A DNA stretch of 64,000 nt, taken from positions 1-64,000 of the forward strand of contig NZ_AULM01000010.1 of the NCBI RefSeq assembly GCF_000422285.1, in the 5' to 3' direction. This document shows, piece after piece, positions 1 through 9,857 of this stretch (position 1 is its first letter; every line of letters begins with the position of its first letter). Below the pieces are notes generated by a model that was not told the DNA's origin, did no database searches, and saw nothing but the letters and a program-made list of their open reading frames with translations. A program made the position numbers and the translations under genes. Source of the stretch: Desulfatiglans anilini DSM 4660. GTDB lineage: Bacteria > Desulfobacterota > DSM-4660 > Desulfatiglandales > Desulfatiglandaceae.

Positions 1-126
1 GCACGTTTGCTTGTGCGGCGACCACCAGGTCGCCTCCGCGCAAACGCTTGATCTCCTTGATATTGGCCAAAAATCCTCATTTCCGGATTGGAAACCGGGT
101 TCTACCGCGAAATCATTTCCGGATCG
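1..126 (-). repeat. Dispersed palindromic repeat, copy 1 (cut by window edge)
   Basis: Left-truncated copy of the family best seen at 61068-61246; strand is given relative to that copy. It shows the central palindrome (GGCGACC..GGTCGCC type, here with a CAC/CAGG centre), the arm GCAAACGCTTGAT, the TTGGCCAA segment, and the ending GATTGGAAACCGGGTTCTAC followed by GAAATCATTTCCGGAT. It lies upstream of the radical SAM gene. Short reading frames across it do not look like genes. Confidence 0.85.
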
Positions 127-493
127 GATCTATCTGAGGCGGCGTGCCGCTTCGGAGAGTGGAGAGCGGGGGCTGCATGTCCATTCGATGGGATTTTCGG
201 GGGGCCGTTGGCCGGAAGGATGCCCCGGGTTCGATAAATGGTCGTTCCGGTTTACCTGGAAGCGAATTGTTTTGCTTTGCCGGCCCCGGAGGGGTAGATT
301 GATCTGAGACTGACGGACATCGATCAAGGTCGAGGCCGGCCCCCGGCGGCATTGGCCGAGGGTGTCTTTGTGAATTTTCGATCAAGTTGCCTGTGCGACG
401 GCCGCGCCCTGCGGAGCGCCGCATGAACGGCACCGATGAAGGTGCAAAGAGCGGGAGGCTGCCCCCTCCGCTGCTTGAAAGGAACGCTGCTTT
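127..493. other. Intergenic region, no gene seen
   Basis: Non-coding stretch between the repeat copy and the first gene. The reading frames here are shadows without ribosome sites or recognisable products. A purine-rich AAAGGAA lies just before the start at 494 and is the probable ribosome binding site. No convincing promoter is visible by eye. Confidence 0.5.
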
Positions 494-2005
494 ATGAACG
501 TCCTGCTCGTCTATCCCCGTTTTCCGGATACCTTCTGGTCCCTGCGCTATGCCCTCCGTTTCATCCGCAGGAGCGCCTCCCACCCGCCGCTCGGGCTGCT
601 CACCATCGGGGCCCTTCTTCCCGGAGACTTCGACAAGCGCCTCGTGGATATGAATGTGGAGGCCCTGACGGATGGGGATCTCGGCTGGGCGGACATGGTC
701 TTCATCAGCGCCATGGTCGTCCAGAGGGAGAGCGTGAGAAGCGTGATCGCACGGTGCAGGGAGAAGGGGGTGCCGGTGGTCGCGGGCGGTCCGCTCTTTA
801 CGGGAGAGCCTGATGAGTTCAGCGATCTCGACCATCTCGTACTGGACGAGGCGGAGATCACCCTGCCGCTTTTTCTGAAGGATCTCAAGGCCGGGCGGCC
901 GAAGCGGGTCTACCGTTCGGAGGGCTTCTGCAGCATCGAGCAGAGCCCGACGCCTGCCTGGGACCTCCTCAAGATGAAAAAATACGCCTCCATGAGCCTC
1001 CAGTTCTCGCGCGGATGCCCCTTCAACTGCGATTTCTGCAACGTAACGGTCCTTTTCGGCCACAAGCCGCGCATGAAGCGGCCCGAGCAGATCACCGCGG
1101 AGCTGGACAGCCTTTACGCCCTTGGCTGGCGCGGCAACGTCTTTTTCGTGGACGACAACTTCATCGGCAACAAGCAGTATCTGAAGTCGCGCCTGCTGCC
1201 GGCCCTGATCGCCTGGCGTAAGGGCAAGAAGGGCTTCGTGTTCTACACCGAGGCGTCCATCAATCTGGCCGACGACCCGGAGCTCATGCGGCTGATGGTT
1301 CGGGCGGGGTTCGACTCGGTCTTCATCGGGATCGAATCACCGGATGAGGCCTGTCTGGCCGAGTGCCGCAAGAAGCAGAACACGAACCGGGACCTGCTTC
1401 AGAGCGTCAAGATCATCCAGCGCGCGGGTCTCCAGGTGACGGGCGGCTTCATCGTGGGCTTCGACAACGACACCCGCTCGATCTTTCAGCGCCAAATCGA
1501 CTTCATTCAGAAAAGCGGGATCGTGACCGCCATGGTGGGCATCCTGAACGCGCCTCCGGGCACGCGGCTTTTCGCGCGGCTGCAGGGTGAAAACCGACTG
1601 ATCTCGAAGATCACGGGGGACAATGTCGACGGCACGACCAACATCATCCCGAAGATGGGCATTGACAGCCTCCTCGAGGGGTACCGCACGCTGATGGGGC
1701 ACATCTACTCCCCCAAGCACTACTACCGGCGCGTGAAGGTCTTCCTGAAGGAATTCGGGGTGCCCCGCGCGAAGGCGCCGTTGACCTTCCAGAGTTTCCT
1801 GGCTTTTTTCAGATCCTGTTTTCTGCTCGGGGTGTGGGGGAAGGAGCGGTTCCAATACTGGAAGCTGCTTTTCTGGACGCTCCTGCGCAAGCCGCGGGTG
1901 GTGTCGCTGGCCGTGACGCTGGCCGTTTACGGGTATCACTACCGGCGGATATGCGAGATGTACATTTTGCCGAAGCGCAAGGCCCTCCCCGCCGGCAAGG
2001 TGTGA
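494..2005 (+). CDS. B12-binding domain radical SAM protein (DUF4070-type C-terminus)
   Basis: A 503-residue protein. Residues 1 to about 150 resemble a cobalamin-binding Rossmann domain (MNVLLVYPRFPDTFW start, VVAGGPLFTGEPDE). Residues about 170-185 carry the radical SAM cluster motif RGCPFNCDFC (CxxxCxxC), followed by FFVDDNFIGNK and TEASINLADD, typical of the DUF4070 group that includes the hopanoid C-2 methylase HpnP. Such enzymes usually methylate unreactive carbons or rearrange substrates using SAM and cobalamin. The substrate cannot be read from the sequence and no hopanoid genes are adjacent. The start is supported by AAAGGAA upstream. The C-terminal third is basic and aromatic and may touch the membrane. 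Confidence 0.85.
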   Translation: MNVLLVYPRFPDTFWSLRYALRFIRRSASHPPLGLLTIGALLPGDFDKRLVDMNVEALTDGDLGWADMVFISAMVVQRESVRSVIARCREKGVPVVAGGPLFTGEPDEFSDLDHLVLDEAEITLPLFLKDLKAGRPKRVYRSEGFCSIEQSPTPAWDLLKMKKYASMSLQFSRGCPFNCDFCNVTVLFGHKPRMKRPEQITAELDSLYALGWRGNVFFVDDNFIGNKQYLKSRLLPALIAWRKGKKGFVFYTEASINLADDPELMRLMVRAGFDSVFIGIESPDEACLAECRKKQNTNRDLLQSVKIIQRAGLQVTGGFIVGFDNDTRSIFQRQIDFIQKSGIVTAMVGILNAPPGTRLFARLQGENRLISKITGDNVDGTTNIIPKMGIDSLLEGYRTLMGHIYSPKHYYRRVKVFLKEFGVPRAKAPLTFQSFLAFFRSCFLLGVWGKERFQYWKLLFWTLLRKPRVVSLAVTLAVYGYHYRRICEMYILPKRKALPAGKV

Positions 2006-2077
2006 AGGGACCGCACACAATAGATTTTTCAACACGCTTTCAGGCATGCAAAGGAGCGTCTACACCCGCCCGGGCGT

Positions 2078-2584
2078 TTACTCGGCGGTGTCGGCGCTCT
2101 TTTTGAGCTCTTCGAGAAATTCCTTGAAAAACCTGTCCTTTTCCCGCCAATCGGGTCCGAAATGCTTGTTGAAGGAGTCGCCGAGGCGGGTGAAAAGCCG
2201 TTTCCAGACCGGCTTTCCTCCGCCCAGGACCACGTCTTCGAGATAACTGGCGAGCTCAGAGATCTTTTCCTTCGGAAGAAAAGAGAGCGCACCGAGCTTG
2301 ATGGCGGTCTTGAGGGCGTCGGGCGTAAGGGCGTGCGCCGTGAGCATGACGGTGGGAAATCCCCTGGAAACGGTGTGGCGCAGGAGTTCGAAACCGTTCA
2401 CCCCCATGATGTCCAGGATGACGATATCGTAGGTGTAGCTGAGGAGATACTGGAGGGCGGTGTCGTAGTCGCCGGCCTTGTGGACGAGGCACATGTCCAG
2501 CTCTTCCTCGATCGTTTCCAGGATATCAGGTTCGTCATCCACCACCAGAACAACTTTGTCTTTGAGAGGGCTCGCATCGCTCAT
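2078..2584 (-). CDS. Single-domain response regulator with C-terminal extension
   Basis: A 168-residue protein with a complete receiver domain: acidic pair D16/D17 (VVDDEPD), phosphoacceptor D58 (VILDIMG), T82 (LTAHA) and K105 (LPKEK). After about residue 125 a charged helical tail of about 45 residues follows (KRLFTRLGDSFNKHFG). It carries no DNA-binding domain, so it probably acts through protein contacts in a phosphorelay. No histidine kinase is encoded nearby. It is convergent with the radical SAM gene and separated from it by 72 bases. Confidence 0.9.
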   Translation of the reverse strand: MSDASPLKDKVVLVVDDEPDILETIEEELDMCLVHKAGDYDTALQYLLSYTYDIVILDIMGVNGFELLRHTVSRGFPTVMLTAHALTPDALKTAIKLGALSFLPKEKISELASYLEDVVLGGGKPVWKRLFTRLGDSFNKHFGPDWREKDRFFKEFLEELKKSADTAE

Positions 2585-2840
2585 GACGGTCTTGCGCTCC
2601 TTTCCATCGGGTCGGCGGGCGAAGGGGGGCGGCGGTTCGCGACTCCCCCTGAGAAGCCGGGGTGAATGCCTCGTGTGCCTGCGCTTTCAGCTTTCACCTC
2701 TATAGCAGACTTCCTCATGCCAGTCAAAATCAATCATCGGGGTTTTCAGCGACCTTTTTCCCGCGGCTGTCAGGCGGGCCGATTTTCACCGTCGACAGGC
2801 TTATCGTGCTACCCACACCCTTCCGCAATGTGTTAGACTG
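2585..2840. other. Intergenic region upstream of the receiver gene
   Basis: Divergent non-coding region between the minus-strand receiver gene and the plus-strand flavoprotein gene. It should hold promoters for both directions, but no near-consensus pair stands out by eye. The rest of the gap (2841-3040) is a degenerate repeat copy. Confidence 0.4.
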
Positions 2841-3040
2841 CAGCCATCCGGAAAGGATCTTTTTTGCCCACCCCGGCATCGATCTGCCGCCCTGCTTGTG
2901 ATGAGGACCTGCAGAGCGCCGCTGCGCAGGGATGTGAAGAAACCGGGGCCCGCCCTGCCGGGGTGGGACTGAGCGCGCAGTGTGTGGATAGACCGGGACC
3001 CGAAGTTTTCTTTCCGGATGCAAACGTTTCCCGACAGGAA
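2841..3040 (-). repeat. Dispersed repeat, degenerate long-form copy
   Basis: It begins CCATCCGGAAAGGATCTTTT, runs through TTGCCCA, GACCTGCAG and GCTGCGCAGG at the positions expected of the family, and carries the long-form module GGGGTGGGACTGAGCGC (2959 onward) also seen near 34850. It ends near CCGGATGCAAACG. Heavily diverged, so the boundaries are approximate. Confidence 0.6.
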
Positions 3041-3079
3041 AGGGCGACATTTCAACGATTGGAAAGGAGGTCGAATTAC

Positions 3080-3685
3080 ATGACGGTCAAGATTGTCGGT
3101 GTTTGTTGCAGTCCGCGGAAGGGAAAGACCACCCGCTATGCCTTGGATGTCTGTTTGAAGGCGGCTGAAGAGGCCTTCCCGGACGTGAAGGCAGTCGCGG
3201 TCGAACTGGCCGGGATGGATATCCGAGGGTGCATCGCCTGCGGGGCGTGCATGAAGAAGCTCGAGTGCAGCCAGGAGGACGATTTCGGGAAGCTTATCCC
3301 TACGCTGGCCGACCCCGACCTGGGGGGGCTCATTGTGGCGAGCCCGGTTTATCTCGGTGTGATGACCAGCCAGTGCAAGGCCTTCCTGGACCGGACGGTC
3401 ATGTTCAGGCGCAACGGCTTCAAGTTCCGCAACGTCGCCAGCGGCGCGCTGGCGGTCGGCGGCTTCCGGAGCGGCGGACAGGAGGCGACGATCCAGTCGA
3501 TCCACACCGCGATGCTGGTGCATGACATGGTCGTGGTAGGCGACGGGAGCCCGGGGGCTCATCTCGGCGGGACCCTGTGGAGCAACCATCAGGGCGGAAT
3601 CGAGGCCGACGACCTCGGGCTTGCCACCGCGCGCAGCCTGGGTGCGCGTGTGGCGGAAGTGGCGCTGAAACTGCGCGGGAGATGA
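3080..3685 (+). CDS. Iron-sulfur flavoprotein (NADPH-dependent FMN reductase family)
   Basis: A 201-residue flavodoxin-fold protein. The N-terminus KIVGVCCSPRKGKTT is the FMN phosphate loop, and CIACGACMKKLEC (C51, C54, C57, C63) is the compact CX2CX2CX5C motif of iron-sulfur flavoproteins, which bind FMN and a 4Fe-4S cluster and move electrons in anaerobes. SPVYLGVMTSQCKAFLDR and GGFRSGGQEAT are conserved flavodoxin-family loops. The ATG at 3080 is preceded by AAAGGAGG at good spacing, so longer upstream frames are rejected. It is the first gene of a plus-strand run ending at 9857. The redox partner is unknown. Confidence 0.9.
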   Translation: MTVKIVGVCCSPRKGKTTRYALDVCLKAAEEAFPDVKAVAVELAGMDIRGCIACGACMKKLECSQEDDFGKLIPTLADPDLGGLIVASPVYLGVMTSQCKAFLDRTVMFRRNGFKFRNVASGALAVGGFRSGGQEATIQSIHTAMLVHDMVVVGDGSPGAHLGGTLWSNHQGGIEADDLGLATARSLGARVAEVALKLRGR

Positions 3686-3739
3686 TGCAGAGGAAGGCGG
3701 GTGCCGAACAAAGCCGCGGGCGCCCCTAGAGGGGGGGAA

Positions 3740-4780
3740 ATGGACGGTGAGACCTCAACCGGCATGATGCTCGCCGGCGATATCGGAGGCACCAAGACGG
3801 TCCTCGGGCTTTTCAGGCGGGGCGCGGCGAGGCCTGTGCTTCAGGTGTCGGAGACCTGGTTGAGCAGCGCCGCACAAGGGGTTGCGGAGCATGTCGAGCG
3901 GTTTCTGGAGCGCCACCCCGCCGAGGTCCAGGGGGCCGTTTTGGCCATGGCCGGGCCGGTGATCGACGGGGTCTGCAAGACCACTAATCTTCCCTGGCGC
4001 GTTTCGGAAAAGGAGCTCGAGGCGCGTTTCGGATGGCGCGTCCGGCTCATCAACGACCTGGCTGCAGCGGGTTGTTTCGTGCCGTTCCTCGAAAGCGGTG
4101 AAGTCTACGCGTTGAACGAGGCCAAACCGCGCGCCCGCGATGCCATCGCCCTCATCGCACCGGGAACGGGCCTCGGAAATGCCTTTCTGACTTTCGTGGA
4201 CGGGCAGTATCGGCCGTTCGCCTCCGAAGGCGGACACATGGACTTCGCGCCTGCCGACGAGGAGCAGCTGGAGGTGTGGCGCTGCCTTGCCAGGCGATTC
4301 GGCCATGTGAGCGTCGAGCGCGTTGCCTCGGGACGCGGCCTGCTGAACCTGTTCGCATCCCTGAGGGAGATCGGCGGGTACTCCATCCCTGATTGGCTCA
4401 GGGACGATATGGAACGTAAAGACCCGGCCCGCGCGATCACCGATGCCGCCATGGAAAAGGGCGAGCCATTGTGCGTCAAGGTTCTGGGGACCTTTTGCTC
4501 CGTCCTGGGGGCGGCCGCCGGAAATCTTGCGCTGGCGGTGCTTGCGACAGGCGGGGTGTATCTGGCCGGCGGCATTCCCCCGAAGATCCTACCGGCGCTT
4601 GCCGACGGCCGATTCATGAAGGCCTTCGCCGACAAGGGCCGGTTCAGCGGCCTGCTGCAGGGCATCGCCGTGAGGGTCATCCTCAATCAGAAGGCCAGCC
4701 TGATGGGAGCCGCCCAGAGAGCGTTCGAGATGGACGCGGCCGCAGCCCCGCGGGCGGGCGGAGACCCGCAGCTTTTTTGA
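3740..4780 (+). CDS. glk: Glucokinase
   Basis: About 346 residues, in the Glk family (ATP:glucose 6-phosphotransferase). Visible motifs are the ATP phosphate loop [15 protein letters not shown] near the N-terminus, LINDLAAAG with the catalytic aspartate, PGTGLGNAF, the sugar-binding [10 protein letters not shown], and the C-terminal [15 protein letters not shown]. The chosen ATG at 3740 has a G-rich site only a few bases upstream. A GTG at 3701 behind AGGAAGG would add 13 residues, and ATGs at 3764/3767 are also possible. It lies 54 bases after the flavoprotein and 67 before the DUF255 gene. It probably feeds glycolysis from free glucose or stored glycogen. Confidence 0.9.
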   Translation: MDGETSTGMMLAGDIGGTKTVLGLFRRGAARPVLQVSETWLSSAAQGVAEHVERFLERHPAEVQGAVLAMAGPVIDGVCKTTNLPWRVSEKELEARFGWRVRLINDLAAAGCFVPFLESGEVYALNEAKPRARDAIALIAPGTGLGNAFLTFVDGQYRPFASEGGHMDFAPADEEQLEVWRCLARRFGHVSVERVASGRGLLNLFASLREIGGYSIPDWLRDDMERKDPARAITDAAMEKGEPLCVKVLGTFCSVLGAAAGNLALAVLATGGVYLAGGIPPKILPALADGRFMKAFADKGRFSGLLQGIAVRVILNQKASLMGAAQRAFEMDAAAAPRAGGDPQLF

Positions 4781-4847
4781 ACCCCGGTGCGCATGCCCGG
4801 TCGATGCATCGGCCACCCCTCGAGCCGTCGGCGGAAAGGACGCAGTC

Positions 4848-6935
4848 ATGCAGGAGCGGAGAACGAACAGACTGGCCCGGGAGAAGAGCCCCTATCTCCT
4901 TCAGCATGCCTACAACCCCGTGGACTGGTACCCCTGGTCGGAGGAGGCCTTCGCCCGGGCGGCGGAGGAAGACAAGCCGGTGTTCCTGTCGATCGGGTAT
5001 TCCACGTGCCACTGGTGCCATGTGATGGAGAAGGAGTCTTTCGAGGACGAGGCGGTCGCGCGGCTGATGAACGACGCCTTCATCTCGATCAAGGTCGATC
5101 GCGAGGAGCGCCCGGATCTGGATCACGTCTACATGACGGTCTGCAACATGATGACCGGCAGCGGAGGCTGGCCGCTCACGATCGTGATGACCCCGGAGAA
5201 GGCCCCGTTCTTTGCAGCGACCTACATCCCGAAGGAGAACCGCTTCGGGCGGGTCGGACTGCTCGAGCTGATACCGCGCATCCGCGAGGTCTGGCAGACC
5301 CGGCGGGCGGAAGTCATGGCCTCGGTGGGAAAGATCACGGCCGCGCTGAACGGGGTCGATGCGGGTACGGCCGGCGGCGACCTCGGGACCGCGCTGATCG
5401 AAAAAGGGTACCGCGAGATCGCCCGGCGGTTCGACGCAGCCCATGGGGGCTTCGGCCCGGCGCCCAAGTTTCCGACCCCGCATCAACTCCTCTTCCTGCT
5501 GCGCTGGTGGAAGCGCTCCGGGGATGCCGCGGCCCTGGAAATGGTCCAAAAGACGCTGAGGGCGATGCGCCTCGGGGGAATCTTCGATCAGATCGGCTAC
5601 GGCTTCCACCGCTACAGCACGGATGCGGAGTGGCTCGTGCCGCATTTCGAAAAGATGCTCTATGACCAGGCGCTGCTCGCGCTGGCCTACCTCGAGGCGT
5701 TTCAGGCGACCGGTGTGGCCCTCTACGCGGAGACGGCGAGGGAGATCTTCGCCTATGTGCTGCGCGACATGCGCTCCCCGGAGGGGGCCTTCTACTCGGC
5801 TGAGGACGCCGACAGCGAGGGGGTCGAAGGGAAGTTCTACGTCTGGAGTGCGGCGGAGCTGCGGAGCCTCCTCGGGGATGAGGACGCCGCGCTTGCCATG
5901 GAATGCTTCAACGCGAAGCCGGAGGGGAACTTCCAGGAGGAGGCCACCGGCCGGAGGACGGGCGGGAACATCCTGCACCTCCGTGAACCGCTCGAGGCCA
6001 AGGCGGGGCGGAGGGGCCTTTCCCCTCAGACCCTCGCGGACCGGCTGGCGCGCATCCGGGAGCGGCTTTTCGCGGCGCGGGAAAAGCGGATCCGGCCGCA
6101 CCGGGACGACAAGGTCCTGACGGATTGGAACGGGCTGATGGCCGCGGCCCTCGCCCGGGGCGCCATGGTCCTGGGCGAGCCGGACTACGCCTCGGCGGCC
6201 GCAGCGGCGCTCCGTTTCATCCTGGAGAGCATGGGCGGGGCGGACGGCGCCCTGCTCCATCGTTACCGGGAGGGGGAGGGAGGGATCGGCGCGTTTGTGG
6301 ATGACTATGCCTTCCTGGTCTGGGGGCTCATCGAGTGCTACGAGGCGACCTTCGATGAAAAGTGGCTGCGCTCGGCCCTGGCGTTGAACGACAGGATGCT
6401 GGAGGACTTCTGGGATCGGGAGCGGGGCGGGCTGTTTTTTACGCCAGAAAAGGGAGAGGCCCTGATCGTCCGCAAGAAGGAGATCTACGACGGCGCGGTC
6501 CCGTCGGGCAACGCCGTGGCGATGCTGAACCTCCTGCGCCTGAGCCACCTGACGGGCCGGAGCGCCCTCGAGGAGCGGGCGGCTGAGCTGGCGCGCGCCT
6601 TTTCTTCGCGCATCGGCGACATGCCCTCGGCCTACACCTTTTTTCTGATGGCGGCGGATTTCGCCGCAGGGCCGGTATCCGAAGTGGTGCTGGTGGGGAG
6701 GCGGGAAGACCCCGATCTGCTGGCGCTTCGACGGGAACTGGCGGCCCGGTTCCATCCGAACCGGGTGACCCTCTTCCGGCCGGGCGACGAGGACCGGCCC
6801 GAGATCGACGCCTTGACCGGTTTTACGTCCGGCTACCGGATGCGCGACGGCAAGGCCACCGCCTACGTCTGCCGCTCCCAGGCCTGCATGGCCCCGACGA
6901 CGGAGGCCCGTGAGATGCTTTCGATGCTGGAGTGA
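4848..6935 (+). CDS. YyaL/SPATA20-like thioredoxin-domain protein (DUF255)
   Basis: A 695-residue protein. Residues 1 to about 165 form the DUF255 thioredoxin-like domain with the opening [20 protein letters not shown] and a redox-type CHWC at about 54-57 ([14 protein letters not shown]). The remainder is an (alpha/alpha) barrel resembling N-acylglucosamine epimerases and glycosyl hydrolases ([33 protein letters not shown]). Length and order match the family. The function is not established; a redox or sugar-related role is usually guessed. The ATG at 4848 follows AAAGGA. The gap to murJ is only 15 bases, suggesting cotranscription. Confidence 0.92.
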   Translation: MQERRTNRLAREKSPYLLQHAYNPVDWYPWSEEAFARAAEEDKPVFLSIGYSTCHWCHVMEKESFEDEAVARLMNDAFISIKVDREERPDLDHVYMTVCNMMTGSGGWPLTIVMTPEKAPFFAATYIPKENRFGRVGLLELIPRIREVWQTRRAEVMASVGKITAALNGVDAGTAGGDLGTALIEKGYREIARRFDAAHGGFGPAPKFPTPHQLLFLLRWWKRSGDAAALEMVQKTLRAMRLGGIFDQIGYGFHRYSTDAEWLVPHFEKMLYDQALLALAYLEAFQATGVALYAETAREIFAYVLRDMRSPEGAFYSAEDADSEGVEGKFYVWSAAELRSLLGDEDAALAMECFNAKPEGNFQEEATGRRTGGNILHLREPLEAKAGRRGLSPQTLADRLARIRERLFAAREKRIRPHRDDKVLTDWNGLMAAALARGAMVLGEPDYASAAAAALRFILESMGGADGALLHRYREGEGGIGAFVDDYAFLVWGLIECYEATFDEKWLRSALALNDRMLEDFWDRERGGLFFTPEKGEALIVRKKEIYDGAVPSGNAVAMLNLLRLSHLTGRSALEERAAELARAFSSRIGDMPSAYTFFLMAADFAAGPVSEVVLVGRREDPDLLALRRELAARFHPNRVTLFRPGDEDRPEIDALTGFTSGYRMRDGKATAYVCRSQACMAPTTEAREMLSMLE

Positions 6936-6950
6936 AGAGAGGCAGCGCTC

Positions 6951-8534
6951 TTGAAGACGGCCGCAACCCGAGACTCAGGGACCCACGGCCTCGGCCGTGC
7001 GGCCGGGGTGATCAGCGCCTTCACCTTCCTCAGCCGGATCCTCGGGCTGGTGCGCGACATGGTCGTGGCCCGGTTCTTCGGCGCCGGGATGGCCGCCGAC
7101 GCCTTCTTCGTGGCCTTCCGCATCCCGAATTTCCTGCGCAGCCTCTTTGCGGAAGGCTCGCTGACGATCGCGTTCATCCCGGTCTTCACCGAGTACCTGA
7201 CCCAGAAGGGAAAGCCAGCGGCCTTCGAACTCGCCCGGACCGTCCTGACGCTCCTGTCGATCATCCTGGTCGTTTTAAGCGTGGCGGGGATCCTGCTCGC
7301 CCCATGGATCGTCCGCCTGCAGGCCTTCGGGTTCGGCGGCGAAACCGAAAAGTACGCCCTGACGGTGCTGCTGACCCGCATCACCTTCCCCTACATTCTG
7401 TTGATCAGTGTGGTAGCCCTGTTCATGGGCGTCCTCAACTCGCTCCGGCGGTTCGCCGCCCCGGCCGCGGCTCCGATCTTCCTGAACGTGGGCATCATCG
7501 CGGGGGCCTACTGGATATCGCCGCGGCTGAGCGAGCCGATCGTCGGGGTGGCCATCGGGGTGCTGCTGGGCGGGTGCATGCAGGTCGGGCTGCAGATCCT
7601 GCCGGCCCTGCGCGCCGGGATGAGCCTCAAACCGCGCTGGCGGTTCGCCCACACGGGGGTGAAGCGGATCGGCCTCCTGATGCTGCCCGCCATCTTCGGC
7701 TCGGCCGTCTATCAGTTCAACCAGATCATGGGCACCCTGATCGCCTCTTTCCTGCCCGAGGGGAGCATCTCATGGCTCTACTACGCCGACCGGCTGGTGC
7801 AGTTCCCTCTGGGCGTTTTCGCGATCGCGATCAGCACGGCCTCCCTCCCCACGCTCTCGGGCTATGCCGCCAACCGGGACTTCGAGCGCTTCGGCCGGAC
7901 CCTCGAATACGGGATACGGCTGGTTTTCTTCATCACTCTCCCGTCTATGGCCGGCCTCATTCTCCTGCGCGAACCCCTGGTGGAGCTCTTCTTCGAGCGC
8001 GGGGCCTTCGACAGCGTGTCGAGCGCCATGACCGCCCTGGCGCTCTTCTACTACTGCCTCGGGCTGTGGGCCTTTTCAGGGGTGCGCATCCTCGTCTCCG
8101 CGTTTTACGCCCTGCAGGACACACGGACGCCGGTCAAGATCGCCATCGTGGCGCTCGTCACGAACCTGAGCATGAGCCTCGTCCTGATGGGGCCTTTGAA
8201 GCACGGCGGGCTGGCCTTGGCGCTCACCCTGGCCTCCACGTTGCAGTTTGCCTGTCTGCTGCTGCTGCTCAAAAGGAGGGTGGCGCTGCTGGCCTTGCGA
8301 CCCGTGGGCCGCTCCATCCTGAAGTCCGCCTGCGCCGCGGTGCTGATGGGGGCGGCGATCCTTCTCTATGAGCGCTGGACCCTGCCGATGAGCCTGTGGG
8401 GCGCCGGTTTCTGGCCGCTCTTGACGCGCATCGCGGCGGCCATCGGTCTGGCGGCGGGGGTTTATTTCGGGGCGGCTGTGCTGCTGCGCTGCCCCGAACT
8501 CGACGCCGTCCGCGGCCTGCTCCGGCGGCGGTAG
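6951..8534 (+). CDS. murJ: Lipid II flippase MurJ (MviN)
   Basis: A 527-residue polytopic membrane protein of the MOP superfamily that flips lipid II across the inner membrane for peptidoglycan synthesis. The family signature FTFLSRILGLVRDMVVARFF lies near residues 25-45, followed by ADAFFVAFRIPNFLRSLFAEG. About 14 hydrophobic segments are present. The start is a TTG at 6951 after GAAGAGAGG. No ATG lies near enough to replace it without cutting the first helix. Gaps of 15 bases on each side place it in the run with the DUF255 and Atg22-like genes. Confidence 0.95.
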   Translation: MKTAATRDSGTHGLGRAAGVISAFTFLSRILGLVRDMVVARFFGAGMAADAFFVAFRIPNFLRSLFAEGSLTIAFIPVFTEYLTQKGKPAAFELARTVLTLLSIILVVLSVAGILLAPWIVRLQAFGFGGETEKYALTVLLTRITFPYILLISVVALFMGVLNSLRRFAAPAAAPIFLNVGIIAGAYWISPRLSEPIVGVAIGVLLGGCMQVGLQILPALRAGMSLKPRWRFAHTGVKRIGLLMLPAIFGSAVYQFNQIMGTLIASFLPEGSISWLYYADRLVQFPLGVFAIAISTASLPTLSGYAANRDFERFGRTLEYGIRLVFFITLPSMAGLILLREPLVELFFERGAFDSVSSAMTALALFYYCLGLWAFSGVRILVSAFYALQDTRTPVKIAIVALVTNLSMSLVLMGPLKHGGLALALTLASTLQFACLLLLLKRRVALLALRPVGRSILKSACAAVLMGAAILLYERWTLPMSLWGAGFWPLLTRIAAAIGLAAGVYFGAAVLLRCPELDAVRGLLRRR

Positions 8535-8549
8535 GGGTTCAGGGGCCTC

Positions 8550-9857
8550 ATGACCACGCCTCCTGCGCGCAGCGAACGATTCGGCTGGTGCGTTTACGAC
8601 TGGGCCAATTCCGCCTTCGCTACGACGGTCCTGGCGGCGGTCCTCCCGGTCTATTTCGCCGAATGGGTCGTCCCGCCGGGGGGCGCGGCCCTCAGTTGGC
8701 TCGGGGTGGATACGCGCTTGAGCGCCACGAGCCTGTGGGGGTATGCCAACGGGCTCATCGCGATCCTGGTGATCCTGACCGCGCCTGTATTGGGTGGGAT
8801 AGCGGATTTCAGCTCCCGCAAGAAGCTGTTCCTTATGACCGGCGCGTATGCCGGGGCAGTCGCCACCCTGGGGCTCGGGTTCTGCGGCGCAGGGGACGTG
8901 CAGGCGACCCTCCTCCTGTTCTGCATCGGACACTACGCCTTCGTGTGTGCGAACGTCTTCTACGACGCCTTCCTTCCGTTTCTCGCCACCGGCCCCGAAA
9001 TGGACCGGCTCTCCGGTCAGGGGTATGCCCTGGGCTATCTCGGGGGCGGGCTGCTGCTCCTGTTGAACGTCGTTTTCATCCATTTTCACCAGGTCTTCGA
9101 GGTGGAGCAGGAGACGGCGGTGCGCCTGTCGCTTGCATCGGCCGGGCTCTGGTGGGGCGGCTTCAGCACCGTGACCCTTTTGACGCTGCGGGAGCGGTCC
9201 GCATCCGTTTCCAGGCGGACGGGGCTCGCCTTTTCGGTGCGAGCGGGCTTCGCCTCGCTCCGTGAAGCCGTCCTGCACATCGTCCGGCGGCGGAACCTGC
9301 TGCTGTTTCTGGTCGCTTACATGATCTACAACGACGGCGTGCAGACGATTATCAAGATGGCGGCCATCTTCGGCAAGGAGGAACTGGGGCTGTCGAGCTC
9401 CACGCTCCTCGGGACGCTTCTGATGGTGCAGTTCGTCGGGATCGGGGGGGCGCTCGGGATGTCCCGGGCGGCGGAGGCGCTCGGGGTCAGGCGGACCATC
9501 CTTGGCGCGCTGGCGGTCTGGCTGGGGCTGACACTCTTCGCCTTCCGGATGGAGACGCCGGGTGAATACTGGATCATGGGCCTGGTGGTGGGGCTGATTC
9601 TCGGGGGAACGCAGGCCCTGTCCCGTTCGTTCTATGCCCGCCTCGTCGCCCGAGAGCACGCCGCCCAGCTCTTCGGGTTCTTCTCGGTCTTCTCCAAGTT
9701 TTCCGCCGTCTGGGGGCCGATCCTGTTTGCGCTGATCCGGCAGCTGACCGGGACATCCCGGCTTTCGATCGTCTCCATCTCGGTCTTTTTCCTGGTGGGC
9801 GGGGCGATCCTCTGCTTCGCGAAAGAGGAGCAGGAGGGTGCGTCTGCGCCTATTTGA
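8550..9857 (+). CDS. MFS transporter, UMF1/Atg22 family
   Basis: A 435-residue, roughly 12-helix transporter. The N-terminal FGWCVYDWANSAFATTV and IADFSSRKK are characteristic of the UMF1/Atg22 branch of the major facilitator superfamily, as are YNDGVQTIIKMAAIFG and GGTQALSRSFYARLV in the second half. Yeast Atg22 exports vacuolar amino acids; bacterial members are uncharacterised, so the substrate is unknown. Last gene of the plus-strand run. Its final 8 bases overlap the end of the convergent gene on the minus strand. Confidence 0.9.
   Translation: MTTPPARSERFGWCVYDWANSAFATTVLAAVLPVYFAEWVVPPGGAALSWLGVDTRLSATSLWGYANGLIAILVILTAPVLGGIADFSSRKKLFLMTGAYAGAVATLGLGFCGAGDVQATLLLFCIGHYAFVCANVFYDAFLPFLATGPEMDRLSGQGYALGYLGGGLLLLLNVVFIHFHQVFEVEQETAVRLSLASAGLWWGGFSTVTLLTLRERSASVSRRTGLAFSVRAGFASLREAVLHIVRRRNLLLFLVAYMIYNDGVQTIIKMAAIFGKEELGLSSSTLLGTLLMVQFVGIGGALGMSRAAEALGVRRTILGALAVWLGLTLFAFRMETPGEYWIMGLVVGLILGGTQALSRSFYARLVAREHAAQLFGFFSVFSKFSAVWGPILFALIRQLTGTSRLSIVSISVFFLVGGAILCFAKEEQEGASAPI

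Noticed and set aside
11-307. Small frames with recurring CLCGDxQVAS-type translation, also near 25816, 51227 and 60950
   Set aside because: The recurrence comes from the palindromic DNA repeat being translated; frames differ in length and end at random, without consistent starts.
4683-6755. Long minus-strand frame (690 codons) opposite the DUF255 gene
   Set aside because: Low-complexity arginine/glycine/proline translation without any motif; the plus-strand gene is well supported.
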